Source: Deltaproteobacteria bacterium
Lineage (GTDB): Bacteria > Desulfobacterota > DSM-4660 > Desulfatiglandales > HGW-15
DNA: 5,031 nt
Direction: 5' to 3'
Assembly (NCBI GenBank): GCA_020342025.1
Contig: CP070840.1
Span: 1,555,239 to 1,560,269, forward strand
Part shown: positions 1 through 4,751 of the stretch, piece by piece
Numbering within the stretch: the first letter of the stretch is position 1
Layout of the letters: the number at the start of each line of letters is the position of its first letter
Made by a program: the position numbers and the translations under genes
Notes under the pieces: generated by a model
Told to the model about the DNA's origin: nothing
The model's database searches: none
What the model saw: only the letters and a program-made list of their open reading frames with translations

Positions 1-155
1 CTGAACACAAAGAGAAATGCCCAGCCTGGGAGTTTAAAACCGGAAAGCTCTGTTGGCTCATCAATGGAACGATCTGCGAAGGAGAAGTCCAGACCAATTG
101 GGAAGAAAAAATGAAAATCTGCAGATCGTGTGAGGTCTTGAGTTTTTTGCTTTAG
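1..155 (+). CDS. C-terminal fragment of a two-CW domain protein (5' end outside window)
   Basis: Reading from position 3 gives 50 codons ending in TAG at 153-155; the start lies upstream of the window. The visible peptide has five cysteines (fragment residues 6, 17, 25, 40, 43) in the arrangement CPAWEF, then CWLINGTIC, then a CRSCEVL end. This matches the tail of the so-called two-CW domain, a short cysteine-rich module found at the end of, or alone in, many deltaproteobacterial proteins, including sensor-type proteins. The paired cysteines suggest metal or Fe-S binding, but I know of no established function. The first CW half is expected upstream and is not visible. The other two frames are closed early, which supports this one. 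The gene ends 183 bp before metY, so it is probably a separate transcription unit. The family match is by pattern recognition only. Confidence 0.6.
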   Translation, partial: EHKEKCPAWEFKTGKLCWLINGTICEGEVQTNWEEKMKICRSCEVLSFLL

Positions 156-180
156 ATAAGCAACCCCTCGCACGGAACCT

Positions 181-233
181 TCTCCCCTCAGCCCTTCAGC
201 ATAAGAAGATATTTTTGAGTGGGCAAGGGGAGA
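181..233 (+). repeat. Bipartite inverted repeat in the metY leader
   Basis: TCTCCCCT (181-188) is the exact reverse complement of AGGGGAGA (226-233). Just inside it, GCCC (191-194) pairs with GGGC (221-224), leaving a 26-nt AT-rich loop. Twelve Watson-Crick pairs with a 2-by-1 internal loop make a credible RNA hairpin between the two-CW gene and metY. No run of T follows the right arm, so it is not a standard intrinsic terminator. It could be a weak terminator, a processing site or part of a leader. I could not match it to a known riboswitch. Confidence 0.45.
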
Positions 234-264
234 GTCATTTATGGGGCATTGCAAAGGCCACGGG

Positions 265-291
265 GGAGAAAACCTGAGACGTTTTTTCTCC
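265..291 (+). repeat. Second inverted repeat upstream of metY
   Basis: GGAGAAAA (265-272) is the perfect reverse complement of TTTTCTCC (284-291), with an 11-nt loop. The hairpin lies 35 bp before the GGAGG ribosome binding site of metY. Together with the 181-233 repeat it makes the upstream region structured. No ligand-binding core (for example of SAM-I or SAM-II riboswitches) is recognisable, so a regulatory role is only a possibility. Confidence 0.35.
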
Positions 292-337
292 GTTTATCAA
301 ACAGAATGGCCACAGAACTATGAATCGGAGGCATGAC

Positions 338-1597
338 ATGAAAGAGAATAATTCTTACCGTTTTCAGACGCGAGTGATCCACGCCGCACAGTCGCCGAAA
401 GGATGGCAGGGTGCGACGCTGCCCCCCATCTTTCAGACCGCATCCCATTCGCACGAGACCGCTGAGAATCTTAGCCAGACCTTTGCGGGCATGACCACGG
501 ATCACATTTACATGCGTCTCACAAACCCGACCAATCGCATTCTCGAGGAGAAATTGACCGCCCTGGAGGGCGGCAAAGGGGCCGTGGTCATGTCTTCGGG
601 CATGGCGGCCATTGCCAATACCTGTATGGCGCTTTTGCGCACCGGGGACGAGTTTGTGACCGGGAACTCGTTGTTTATGTCCACATACCTCCTTTTTGCC
701 AATGTGTTTAAGAAGTATGGCATCACGGCACGCTTTGTGGAGTCCACGGATTTGGAGGCCATTCAAAAGGCCATCAACGACAAAACGCGTTTTGTTTTTT
801 TGGAGACAATCGGAAATCCCAAGATGGATGTCCCGGATCTGGCTCGGGCCGCAGAAATCGCCCATGCACAGGGAATCCCCTTGGTGGTGGATAATACCCT
901 GGCCACGCCATTTCTCTGCCGTCCCTTTGAGCTGGGGGCAGACGTGGTGATCCATTCCACAACAAAGTATCTCAGTGGCCACGGAGACGCCGTAGGGGGT
1001 GTGGTTATTGACGGGGGGAATTTCTCCTGGTCCAGGGAGCGATTTCCCGACTTTGAGCCTTTCATTGACAGGAAAGGGCCACTCGCCTTTTTGGACAAAG
1101 TATGGCGAGAACACCACATCAATTTCGGGACCACCCAGGCCCCCCTGCACGCTTATCTGACCATGATCGGCTTGGACACCCTGGTCCTCCGGATGGAGCG
1201 GCACGTGAGCAATGCCATGGAGGTGGCCCGTTACCTGGAAAGCAGATCCGAAGTGGCTTGTGTCAACTACCCGGGTCTTGAGGACCATCCTTTCAGGGAG
1301 ACTGCTTTGAAACAGTTTGGGGGAAGGGGCTTCGGTGGAATGATGGCCTTCAATTTAAGGGATCAGGCCGCCTGCTTCCAATTCATCGATAAACTCAAAT
1401 TGATCTATAACCTGGCCAACCTGGGTGACTGTAAGACCCTGGTGATCCACCCCTATTCTTCCCAGTATGTCTCTTTTGAAGAGTCCACCCGGCAGGATCT
1501 GTCCATCACCGCCGATTTGGTCAGGCTTTCGGTGGGCATCGAGGCGGTGGAAGATATCTGTGCGGATCTGGGTCAGGCGTTGGACAAAGTCAAGTGA
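338..1597 (+). CDS. metY: O-acetylhomoserine sulfhydrylase (O-acetylhomoserine aminocarboxypropyltransferase)
   Basis: This cytosolic PLP enzyme of the Cys/Met metabolism family replaces the acyl group of O-acetyl (or O-succinyl) homoserine with sulfide or an equivalent sulfur donor to form homocysteine. From the ATG at 338 it is 419 aa, the usual length for MetY and longer than cystathionine gamma-synthases or lyases (about 380-400 aa). Visible landmarks are the phosphate-binding Tyr58/Arg60 in IYMRLTNPT, the SSGMAAI segment, Asp185 in VVDNT (pyridine nitrogen), Lys210 in HSTTKYLSGHGD (Schiff base) and the C-terminal RLSVGIE motif. The long stretch between the lysine and NFGTTQAPLHAYL is typical of MetY. 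The start at 338 is chosen because GGAGG (327-331) lies 6 nt before it; an in-frame ATG at 320 lacks a ribosome binding site. metX follows after 176 bp. The sequence does not show whether free sulfide or a carrier thiocarboxylate is the sulfur donor. Confidence 0.93.
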   Translation: MKENNSYRFQTRVIHAAQSPKGWQGATLPPIFQTASHSHETAENLSQTFAGMTTDHIYMRLTNPTNRILEEKLTALEGGKGAVVMSSGMAAIANTCMALLRTGDEFVTGNSLFMSTYLLFANVFKKYGITARFVESTDLEAIQKAINDKTRFVFLETIGNPKMDVPDLARAAEIAHAQGIPLVVDNTLATPFLCRPFELGADVVIHSTTKYLSGHGDAVGGVVIDGGNFSWSRERFPDFEPFIDRKGPLAFLDKVWREHHINFGTTQAPLHAYLTMIGLDTLVLRMERHVSNAMEVARYLESRSEVACVNYPGLEDHPFRETALKQFGGRGFGGMMAFNLRDQAACFQFIDKLKLIYNLANLGDCKTLVIHPYSSQYVSFEESTRQDLSITADLVRLSVGIEAVEDICADLGQALDKVK

Positions 1598-1598
1598 G

Positions 1599-1625
1599 CT
1601 AAAGTGTCTAAAGTGTCTAAAGTTA
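1599..1625 (+). repeat. 9-bp tandem repeat (CTAAAGTGT, about three copies) after metY
   Basis: Immediately after the metY stop codon the 9-mer CTAAAGTGT occurs at 1599-1607 and 1608-1616, with a degraded third copy at 1617-1625. It is noncoding, and its abrupt start at the gene end looks like a slippage-type minisatellite. No function can be read from it. Confidence 0.6.
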
Positions 1626-1637
1626 AAGGGAAGTACA

Positions 1638-1750
1638 CATGGAATGATGGACTTTTGCAATAATGGATTAGTGGGATAAAAGCTGAAAAATCATTTCCAA
1701 TTGTCAAATATTCCTTTGCATCCATTACTCCATCACTCCATTGCTCCATG
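1638..1750. repeat. 113-bp imperfect palindrome with 8-bp tandem units, between metY and metX
   Basis: The outer arms 1638-1668 and 1720-1750 are inverted copies: 1638-1651 pairs with 1737-1750 at 11 of 14 positions (plus two G-U pairs in RNA), and TAATGGAT (1661-1668) pairs perfectly with ATCCATTA (1720-1727). The nine bases between these blocks are equally spaced on both sides but poorly matched (4 of 9). In all, 23 of 31 positions pair around a 51-nt AT-rich centre. The right arm is itself an 8-bp tandem repeat: ATCCATTA, CTCCATCA, CTCCATTG, CTCCATGT (1720-1751). The element ends 13 bp before the metX ribosome binding site. It may be a MITE/REP-like dispersed element or a microsatellite that folds back; no target duplication was seen. 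Confidence 0.5.
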
Positions 1751-1773
1751 TGCTGAAGAAAGCGGAGTTTCAC

Positions 1774-2940
1774 ATGAGTGAATACATAGAGCATGATAGT
1801 GACGGCGTCTCCGTAGGAATTGTGGAGAGGAAGTTGTTCACATTCGCCGAGCCGCCCCATGAAATCACGCTGGAGAGCGGGAAGAAGCTCGGCCCAGTGA
1901 CGATTGCCTATGAAACCTACGGCACATTGAGTCCTGATAAAGACAACGTCATTCTTATTCTCCACGCCCTTTCCGGAGATTCGCATGCTGCGGGTTATTA
2001 CAGGGAAGACGACCCCAAGCCGGGCTGGTGGGATATCATGGTCGGCCCAGGGAAAGGGATTGATACGAACAAATATTTTGTCGTCTGTTCTAATATTCTG
2101 GGCAGTTGTATGGGCTCCACCGGACCCTGTTCTATCAATGCAGAAACCGATTATCCCTATGGCCTGGATTTCCCCTTTGTCACCATTGGTGACATGGTGC
2201 AGGCCCAAAAGGCCTTGATGGACCATTTGGGCATCAAAAAGATTCTCTCCGTCATTGGTGGCTCCATAGGGGGCATGCAGGTATTGGAGTGGTGCGTGAG
2301 GTATCCCAAGATGGTGGTTTCAGCAATCCCACTGGCCACCACCACAAAACACTCTGCCCTGGCTATTGCCTTTAATGAGGTGGCCCGGCAGGCGATCATG
2401 GCTGATCCCCATTGGAATAACGGGGACTACTACTCTGGGCCAAAACCAGATCTCGGACTGGCTGTGGCCCGGATGATCGGTCATATAACCTATCTCTCTG
2501 ACGAGTCCATGAGACATAAGTTCGGCCGTAGATTGCAGGACAAGAGCGATTTTTCCTTTAACTTCAATGCGGATTTTCAGGTGGAAAGCTATCTCCGCTA
2601 CCAGGGGACAAAGTTTGTGGAGCGCTTTGATGCTAATGCCTTCCTATATATTACAAAGGCTGCCGACTACTATGATATGGAAAGGCAACACAACTCTGGA
2701 TCAACGGTAAAGGCCTTTTCCAAGGCAAGGGCCAAGTTCCTGGTGGTCTCTTTCACCTCTGATTGGCTCTACCCCACCTACCAGTCAAAAGCCATGGTCC
2801 AGGCCATGAAGAAGAACGGACTTGATGTGAGTTTTTGTGAGATAGAGGCTGAGTGGGGTCACGATGCCTTTCTCCTGCCCAGTGAGCGATTGACGGCCTT
2901 GATGAGAGGGTTCTTGGGACGTGTCCACAATGAAATCTGA
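1774..2940 (+). CDS. metX: Homoserine O-acyltransferase (probably acetyltransferase), alpha/beta-hydrolase fold
   Basis: MetX transfers an acyl group from acyl-CoA to the hydroxyl of homoserine, making the substrate of MetY. From the ATG at 1774 it is 388 aa, normal for the family. The alpha/beta-hydrolase signatures appear in order: HALSGDSHAAG, the family motif ILGSCMGSTGP, the nucleophile elbow GGSIGGMQ with Ser164, Asp330 in FTSDWLYP and His363 in WGHDAF, giving a complete Ser-Asp-His triad. The start is supported by GGAG at 1764-1767, 6 nt upstream; a TTG at 1741 would add 11 residues encoded partly by the repeat element and lacks a ribosome binding site. The reading frame overlaps metW by 11 bp. 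Acetyl-CoA is the usual donor, but some MetX proteins use succinyl-CoA, and I cannot settle this from motifs alone. Confidence 0.93.
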   Translation: MSEYIEHDSDGVSVGIVERKLFTFAEPPHEITLESGKKLGPVTIAYETYGTLSPDKDNVILILHALSGDSHAAGYYREDDPKPGWWDIMVGPGKGIDTNKYFVVCSNILGSCMGSTGPCSINAETDYPYGLDFPFVTIGDMVQAQKALMDHLGIKKILSVIGGSIGGMQVLEWCVRYPKMVVSAIPLATTTKHSALAIAFNEVARQAIMADPHWNNGDYYSGPKPDLGLAVARMIGHITYLSDESMRHKFGRRLQDKSDFSFNFNADFQVESYLRYQGTKFVERFDANAFLYITKAADYYDMERQHNSGSTVKAFSKARAKFLVVSFTSDWLYPTYQSKAMVQAMKKNGLDVSFCEIEAEWGHDAFLLPSERLTALMRGFLGRVHNEI

Positions 2941-3559
2941 GAACGGCATAATTCGCTTCGATCTTCAGATCGTCGCCTCTTGGATTGAGCCCGGTAGCAA
3001 GGTGCTCGATCTGGGCTGCGGTGAAGGGGATCTTTTGTACTACCTCAAGAAGCATAAACAGGTGGACGGCACAGGCATCGAGCGAGCTGAGGCCAAGGTG
3101 GCCCATTGCATTGAGAAAGGCCTTTCCGTGCTCCAGGGAGACATCAATGAAGAAGTCCTGGATTACCCGGACAAGACATTTGACTACGTTATCGTGAGCC
3201 AAACCTTGCAGCAGGTCTATGAACCGGACAAGTTGATTAAATCCCTTTTGCGCATTGGAAAAAAAGGGATCGTCAGCTTTCCCAACTTCAGTCATTGGGG
3301 GGTCCGCCTTCAGCTCCTCGGCACTGGCTATGCGCCCATCACAAGGCAACTCCCTTACGAGTGGTACGATACCCCCAATATTCGGGTCATCACGATCAAA
3401 GACTTTAGGAAGTTTTCTAAAGATGTGGACTTTAAAATCCTGAAAGAGGTGGCCATCAATACCAATTCCCATGACAGGTACGGAAATATTGTCACGTTCC
3501 TGCCCAACCTCCGCGCCACCTACGGTATTTTCTTAATAGCAAAGGATCAATCCTCATGA
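2930..3559 (+). CDS. metW: MetW, methionine biosynthesis methyltransferase-fold protein
   Basis: The product is about 209 aa with a class I SAM-dependent methyltransferase fold. Motif I is VLDLGCGEGDLL at residues 25-36, and the typical MetW features FDLQIVASWIEPGS, SFPNFSHWGVR and LPYEWYDTPNIR follow. MetW is nearly always encoded next to metX in proteobacteria and is known to act with MetX in homoserine acylation in several species; a methyl-transfer reaction is not established. The start is uncertain: ATG 2930 overlaps the metX stop by 11 bp, and an in-frame GTG at 2921 would add three residues. Purine-rich GAGAGGG (2904-2910) lies about 10 nt before the GTG and GGGA (2915-2918) 11 nt before the ATG, so neither wins clearly. 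The overlap implies translational coupling with metX. Confidence 0.9.
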   Translation: MKSENGIIRFDLQIVASWIEPGSKVLDLGCGEGDLLYYLKKHKQVDGTGIERAEAKVAHCIEKGLSVLQGDINEEVLDYPDKTFDYVIVSQTLQQVYEPDKLIKSLLRIGKKGIVSFPNFSHWGVRLQLLGTGYAPITRQLPYEWYDTPNIRVITIKDFRKFSKDVDFKILKEVAINTNSHDRYGNIVTFLPNLRATYGIFLIAKDQSS

Positions 3560-3624
3560 GTGAGGAGGCCATAGAACCAAACATGCAACTATTCGCCAGG
3601 TGGGGCCGCCTAACCTGCAACTGA
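3556..3624 (+). CDS. Possible 22-codon ORF coupled to the metW stop
   Basis: An ATG at 3556-3558 overlaps the metW TGA in an ATGA arrangement and opens 22 codons (starting MSEEAIEPN, ending GRLTCN) before TGA at 3622-3624. AAGGA near 3542 could serve as a weak ribosome binding site. The same frame stays open for about another 38 codons after that single stop, which might indicate a decayed downstream gene, but I recognise no family. It may equally be chance. Confidence 0.2.
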   Translation: MSEEAIEPNMQLFARWGRLTCN

Positions 3625-3672
3625 AGCGATCAGCAGGCTGGGTCTTTCGTCCTTCATGAAATAGGGACTCTC

Positions 3673-3688
3673 CCAGGCATCTGCCTGG
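3673..3688 (+). repeat. Short perfect hairpin downstream of metW
   Basis: CCAGGCA (3673-3679) and TGCCTGG (3682-3688) form a perfect 7-bp inverted repeat around two bases; as RNA it would be a 6-bp GC-rich stem with a tetraloop. It lies 114 bp after metW and is not followed by a T-run, so it is at best a weak or factor-assisted terminator for the met genes. As DNA it is a near-continuous 16-bp palindrome and could also be a protein-binding site. Confidence 0.35.
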
Positions 3689-3706
3689 CGTCTAAACCAA
3701 AAGATG

Positions 3707-3723
3707 GGCTGAAAAAATCAGCC
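3707..3723. terminator. Possible weak terminator hairpin GGCTGA-A5-TCAGCC
   Basis: GGCTGA (3707-3712) and TCAGCC (3718-3723) are perfectly complementary around five A. On the + strand the following bases are ATTTGACC, so there is no proper U-tract. On the - strand CATCTTTTGG follows, which is slightly better, but no - strand gene is evident. It sits directly against the CRP/FNR-like palindrome and may separate the met genes from the downstream operon. Confidence 0.25.
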
Positions 3724-3741
3724 ATTTGACCTAAGTCAAAG
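3724..3741. promoter_or_regulatory. CRP/FNR-family operator-like palindrome ATTTGACC-TA-AGTCAAAG
   Basis: The core TTTGAC-CTAA-GTCAAA (3725-3740) is a perfect 6-bp dyad with 4-bp spacing, the geometry of FNR-type sites (TTGAT-N4-ATCAA). From memory, it also resembles the TTGAC/GTCAA signal proposed for HcpR-type regulators in some deltaproteobacteria, ATTTGACC-N2-GGTCAAAT, with two mismatches in the right half. The dyad centre lies 41.5 bp upstream of a plausible transcription start for the sulfur-transfer operon, which is the class II activator position. The identity of the regulator is inference. Confidence 0.5.
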
Positions 3742-3758
3742 ATCCTTTAGCCTTTTAC

Positions 3759-3767
3759 TGATAGGAT
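3759..3767 (+). promoter_or_regulatory. Extended -10 element (TGA TAGGAT) for the sulfur-transfer operon
   Basis: TAGGAT (3762-3767) matches four of six bases of the -10 consensus and is preceded by TG at 3759-3760, making an extended -10. A start near 3774 would put the 3724-3741 palindrome at -41.5, with no good separate -35 box, as expected for an activator-dependent promoter. The resulting 5' untranslated region would be about 104 nt. Confidence 0.4.
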
Positions 3768-3877
3768 TACTTTTTGTTGGGGCTGATGGGCTTACGGGAT
3801 TGACCTCGCATCCCAAAAGACCCAAAACCTAATTTAGATAGGCTGGCGAAAAGGATCGCAGTCAACGGAGCACAGTG

Positions 3878-4153
3878 ATGGGGGGGTTATTTATGAAAGA
3901 GGTGGAGATAGATGAGCGAAAGATAGAGGTGGCATCTACCGTGGATGCGGTGGGGCTCTTTTGCCCCATGCCCATAGCCCATCTCCAACTTGAACTGGAA
4001 AGCTTGAATTCAAATCAGGTGGTGGAGGTTCTGGCTGATGATTCTGGATTTGGGCAGGACGTGGTTCACTGGTGCAAAGAGACCCAGAATAAGCTTCTCT
4101 CTCTCACAAAGAACGAAGAGGACATCTTTGTTGCTTATGTGGAAAAGGCGTAA
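3878..4153 (+). CDS. TusA-family sulfurtransferase (sulfur-relay protein)
   Basis: This is a small cytosolic protein of 91 aa. It has the TusA hallmark near the start of the fold: AVGLFCPMP with Cys29 in a CPxP motif, followed by the helix IAHLQLELESL and the strand VVEVLADDSGF. A second cysteine (Cys66, HWCKE) is where many TusA paralogues also carry one. TusA-type proteins carry persulfide sulfur on the CPxP cysteine and pass it to acceptors, so here it probably feeds the carrier system encoded downstream. The ATG at 3878 is chosen because CGGAG (3866-3870) lies 7 nt upstream; GTG 3875 is too close and ATG 3893 (86 aa) is a real alternative preceded only by a G-run. It is the first gene of a four-gene set, 32 bp before the Nfu gene. 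The exact sulfur donor and acceptor are unknown. Confidence 0.82.
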   Translation: MGGLFMKEVEIDERKIEVASTVDAVGLFCPMPIAHLQLELESLNSNQVVEVLADDSGFGQDVVHWCKETQNKLLSLTKNEEDIFVAYVEKA

Positions 4154-4185
4154 AGTAAAATAAAATCTTAAAAGGAGGCCATACA

Positions 4186-4404
4186 ATGAGAGATAAAGTT
4201 GAAAAAGCCCTTAATGACATCCGGCCCTCTCTTCAGGTAGATGGTGGGGACGTGGAATTGATAAACGTGGAAAACGGTATTGTGAAAGTGAAATTAACGG
4301 GCGCCTGCGGTGGATGCCCCATGTCACAGATGACATTGAAACAGGGCATAGAAAGCCACGTAAAAAAGGCTGTCCCTGGCGTATTGAGTGTAGAGGCCGT
4401 CTAA
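4186..4404 (+). CDS. Single-domain Nfu protein (NifU C-terminal-like Fe-S scaffold)
   Basis: The 72-aa product is a stand-alone NifU C-terminal domain. It shows [11 protein letters not shown] at residues 16-26 and the signature [14 protein letters not shown], with Cys41 and Cys44 forming the CxxC that holds a bridging 4Fe-4S cluster between two subunits in this family. The domain is complete, and the short length is normal for free-standing Nfu proteins in anaerobes. AAGGAGG (4172-4178) gives the strongest ribosome binding site in the window, 7 nt before the ATG. It lies between the TusA-like gene and the ubiquitin-like carrier gene, so it may deliver Fe-S clusters to a partner of the pathway (for example a reductase encoded further on) or, more speculatively, take part in sulfur transfer. 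Confidence 0.9.
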   Translation: MRDKVEKALNDIRPSLQVDGGDVELINVENGIVKVKLTGACGGCPMSQMTLKQGIESHVKKAVPGVLSVEAV

Positions 4405-4440
4405 GCCTAGGAACTGATATGTGAAGATAGGAGACATATT

Positions 4441-4749
4441 ATGCCCGTCTTTATTAGAATACCGACCCCGTTGCGGGGATTAACAAACGGCCAAAAAGCC
4501 GTGGAAGTGGAAGGCAACACCGTCTCGGATGTCCTTCTAGATCTGGATGCCAAATACCCTGGGATCAGTGAAAAGCTGTATGACAAAGAGACCCTGCGCC
4601 CCCTGTTCAACCTTTACCTCAACAACGAGGATATTCGGGTCCTTCACAAGGATGAGGGTAGGTATGAGATTGACGTGAACAATCCTGTAAAGGACGGAGA
4701 TCAGTTATCCATCGTTCCTCCTATAGCAGGGGGGATCAGGAAGAAATAG
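4441..4749 (+). CDS. MoaD/ThiS-like ubiquitin-fold sulfur carrier with internal Gly-Gly
   Basis: The 102-aa product has the beta-grasp features of MoaD/ThiS/CysO carriers: VEVEGNTVSDVLLDL at 21-35, PLFNLYLNNEDIR at 54-66 and the end DGDQLSIVPPIAGG. In this family the terminal Gly-Gly is adenylated by an E1-like enzyme and converted to a thiocarboxylate that donates sulfur. Here Gly97-Gly98 is followed by Ile-Arg-Lys-Lys, so four residues would need removal first, as in carriers matured by a JAMM-type peptidase. AGGAGA (4429-4434) gives a good ribosome binding site. The stop is 2 bp before the E1-like gene. Possible identities are an HcyS-type carrier for homocysteine (metY is about 3 kb upstream), a CysO-type carrier for cysteine, or MoaD for molybdopterin. 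The 102-aa length exceeds typical MoaD (about 80 aa) and fits the CysO-like group better. Confidence 0.85.
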   Translation: MPVFIRIPTPLRGLTNGQKAVEVEGNTVSDVLLDLDAKYPGISEKLYDKETLRPLFNLYLNNEDIRVLHKDEGRYEIDVNNPVKDGDQLSIVPPIAGGIRKK

Positions 4750-4751
4750 CT

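Noticed and set aside
320..337. Upstream in-frame ATG as the metY start
   Set aside because: No ribosome binding site precedes it, while GGAGG is ideally placed for the ATG at 338.
156..337. SAM riboswitch upstream of metY
   Set aside because: The conserved core sequences of SAM-I and SAM-II were looked for by eye and not found; isolated matches such as GCAACC are not in the right context.
239..1288. Long - strand ORF (349 codons) opposite metY
   Set aside because: It lies antisense to a clear MetY gene, has no recognisable domain, and its length reflects the codon bias of the + strand gene.
1701..1729. Possible metX promoter (TTGTCA as -35)
   Set aside because: No acceptable -10 hexamer occurs at 16-18 bp spacing; only weak matches fall within the repeat units.
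1599..1751. CRISPR-like array in the repeat-rich spacer
   Set aside because: The repeat units are 8-9 bp with no spacers between them, which is minisatellite structure, not CRISPR.
1741..1773. TTG-initiated N-terminal extension of metX
   Set aside because: The extension is encoded partly by the 8-bp repeat series, and the ATG at 1774 has a well-spaced GGAG.
1573..2226. - strand ORF (217 codons) across the metY-metX spacer and the start of metX
   Set aside because: It reads through the tandem and inverted repeats and antisense to metX; its composition looks like translated repeats and no family is visible.
2753..3472. - strand ORF (239 codons) opposite metX and metW
   Set aside because: It is antisense to two confidently identified genes and shows no domain signature.
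3800..3839. Second promoter with TTGACC at 3800 and TAATTT or TTAGAT as -10
   Set aside because: The spacing of 24 bp or more is too long for a sigma-70 type promoter; the 3724-3767 promoter is much better formed.
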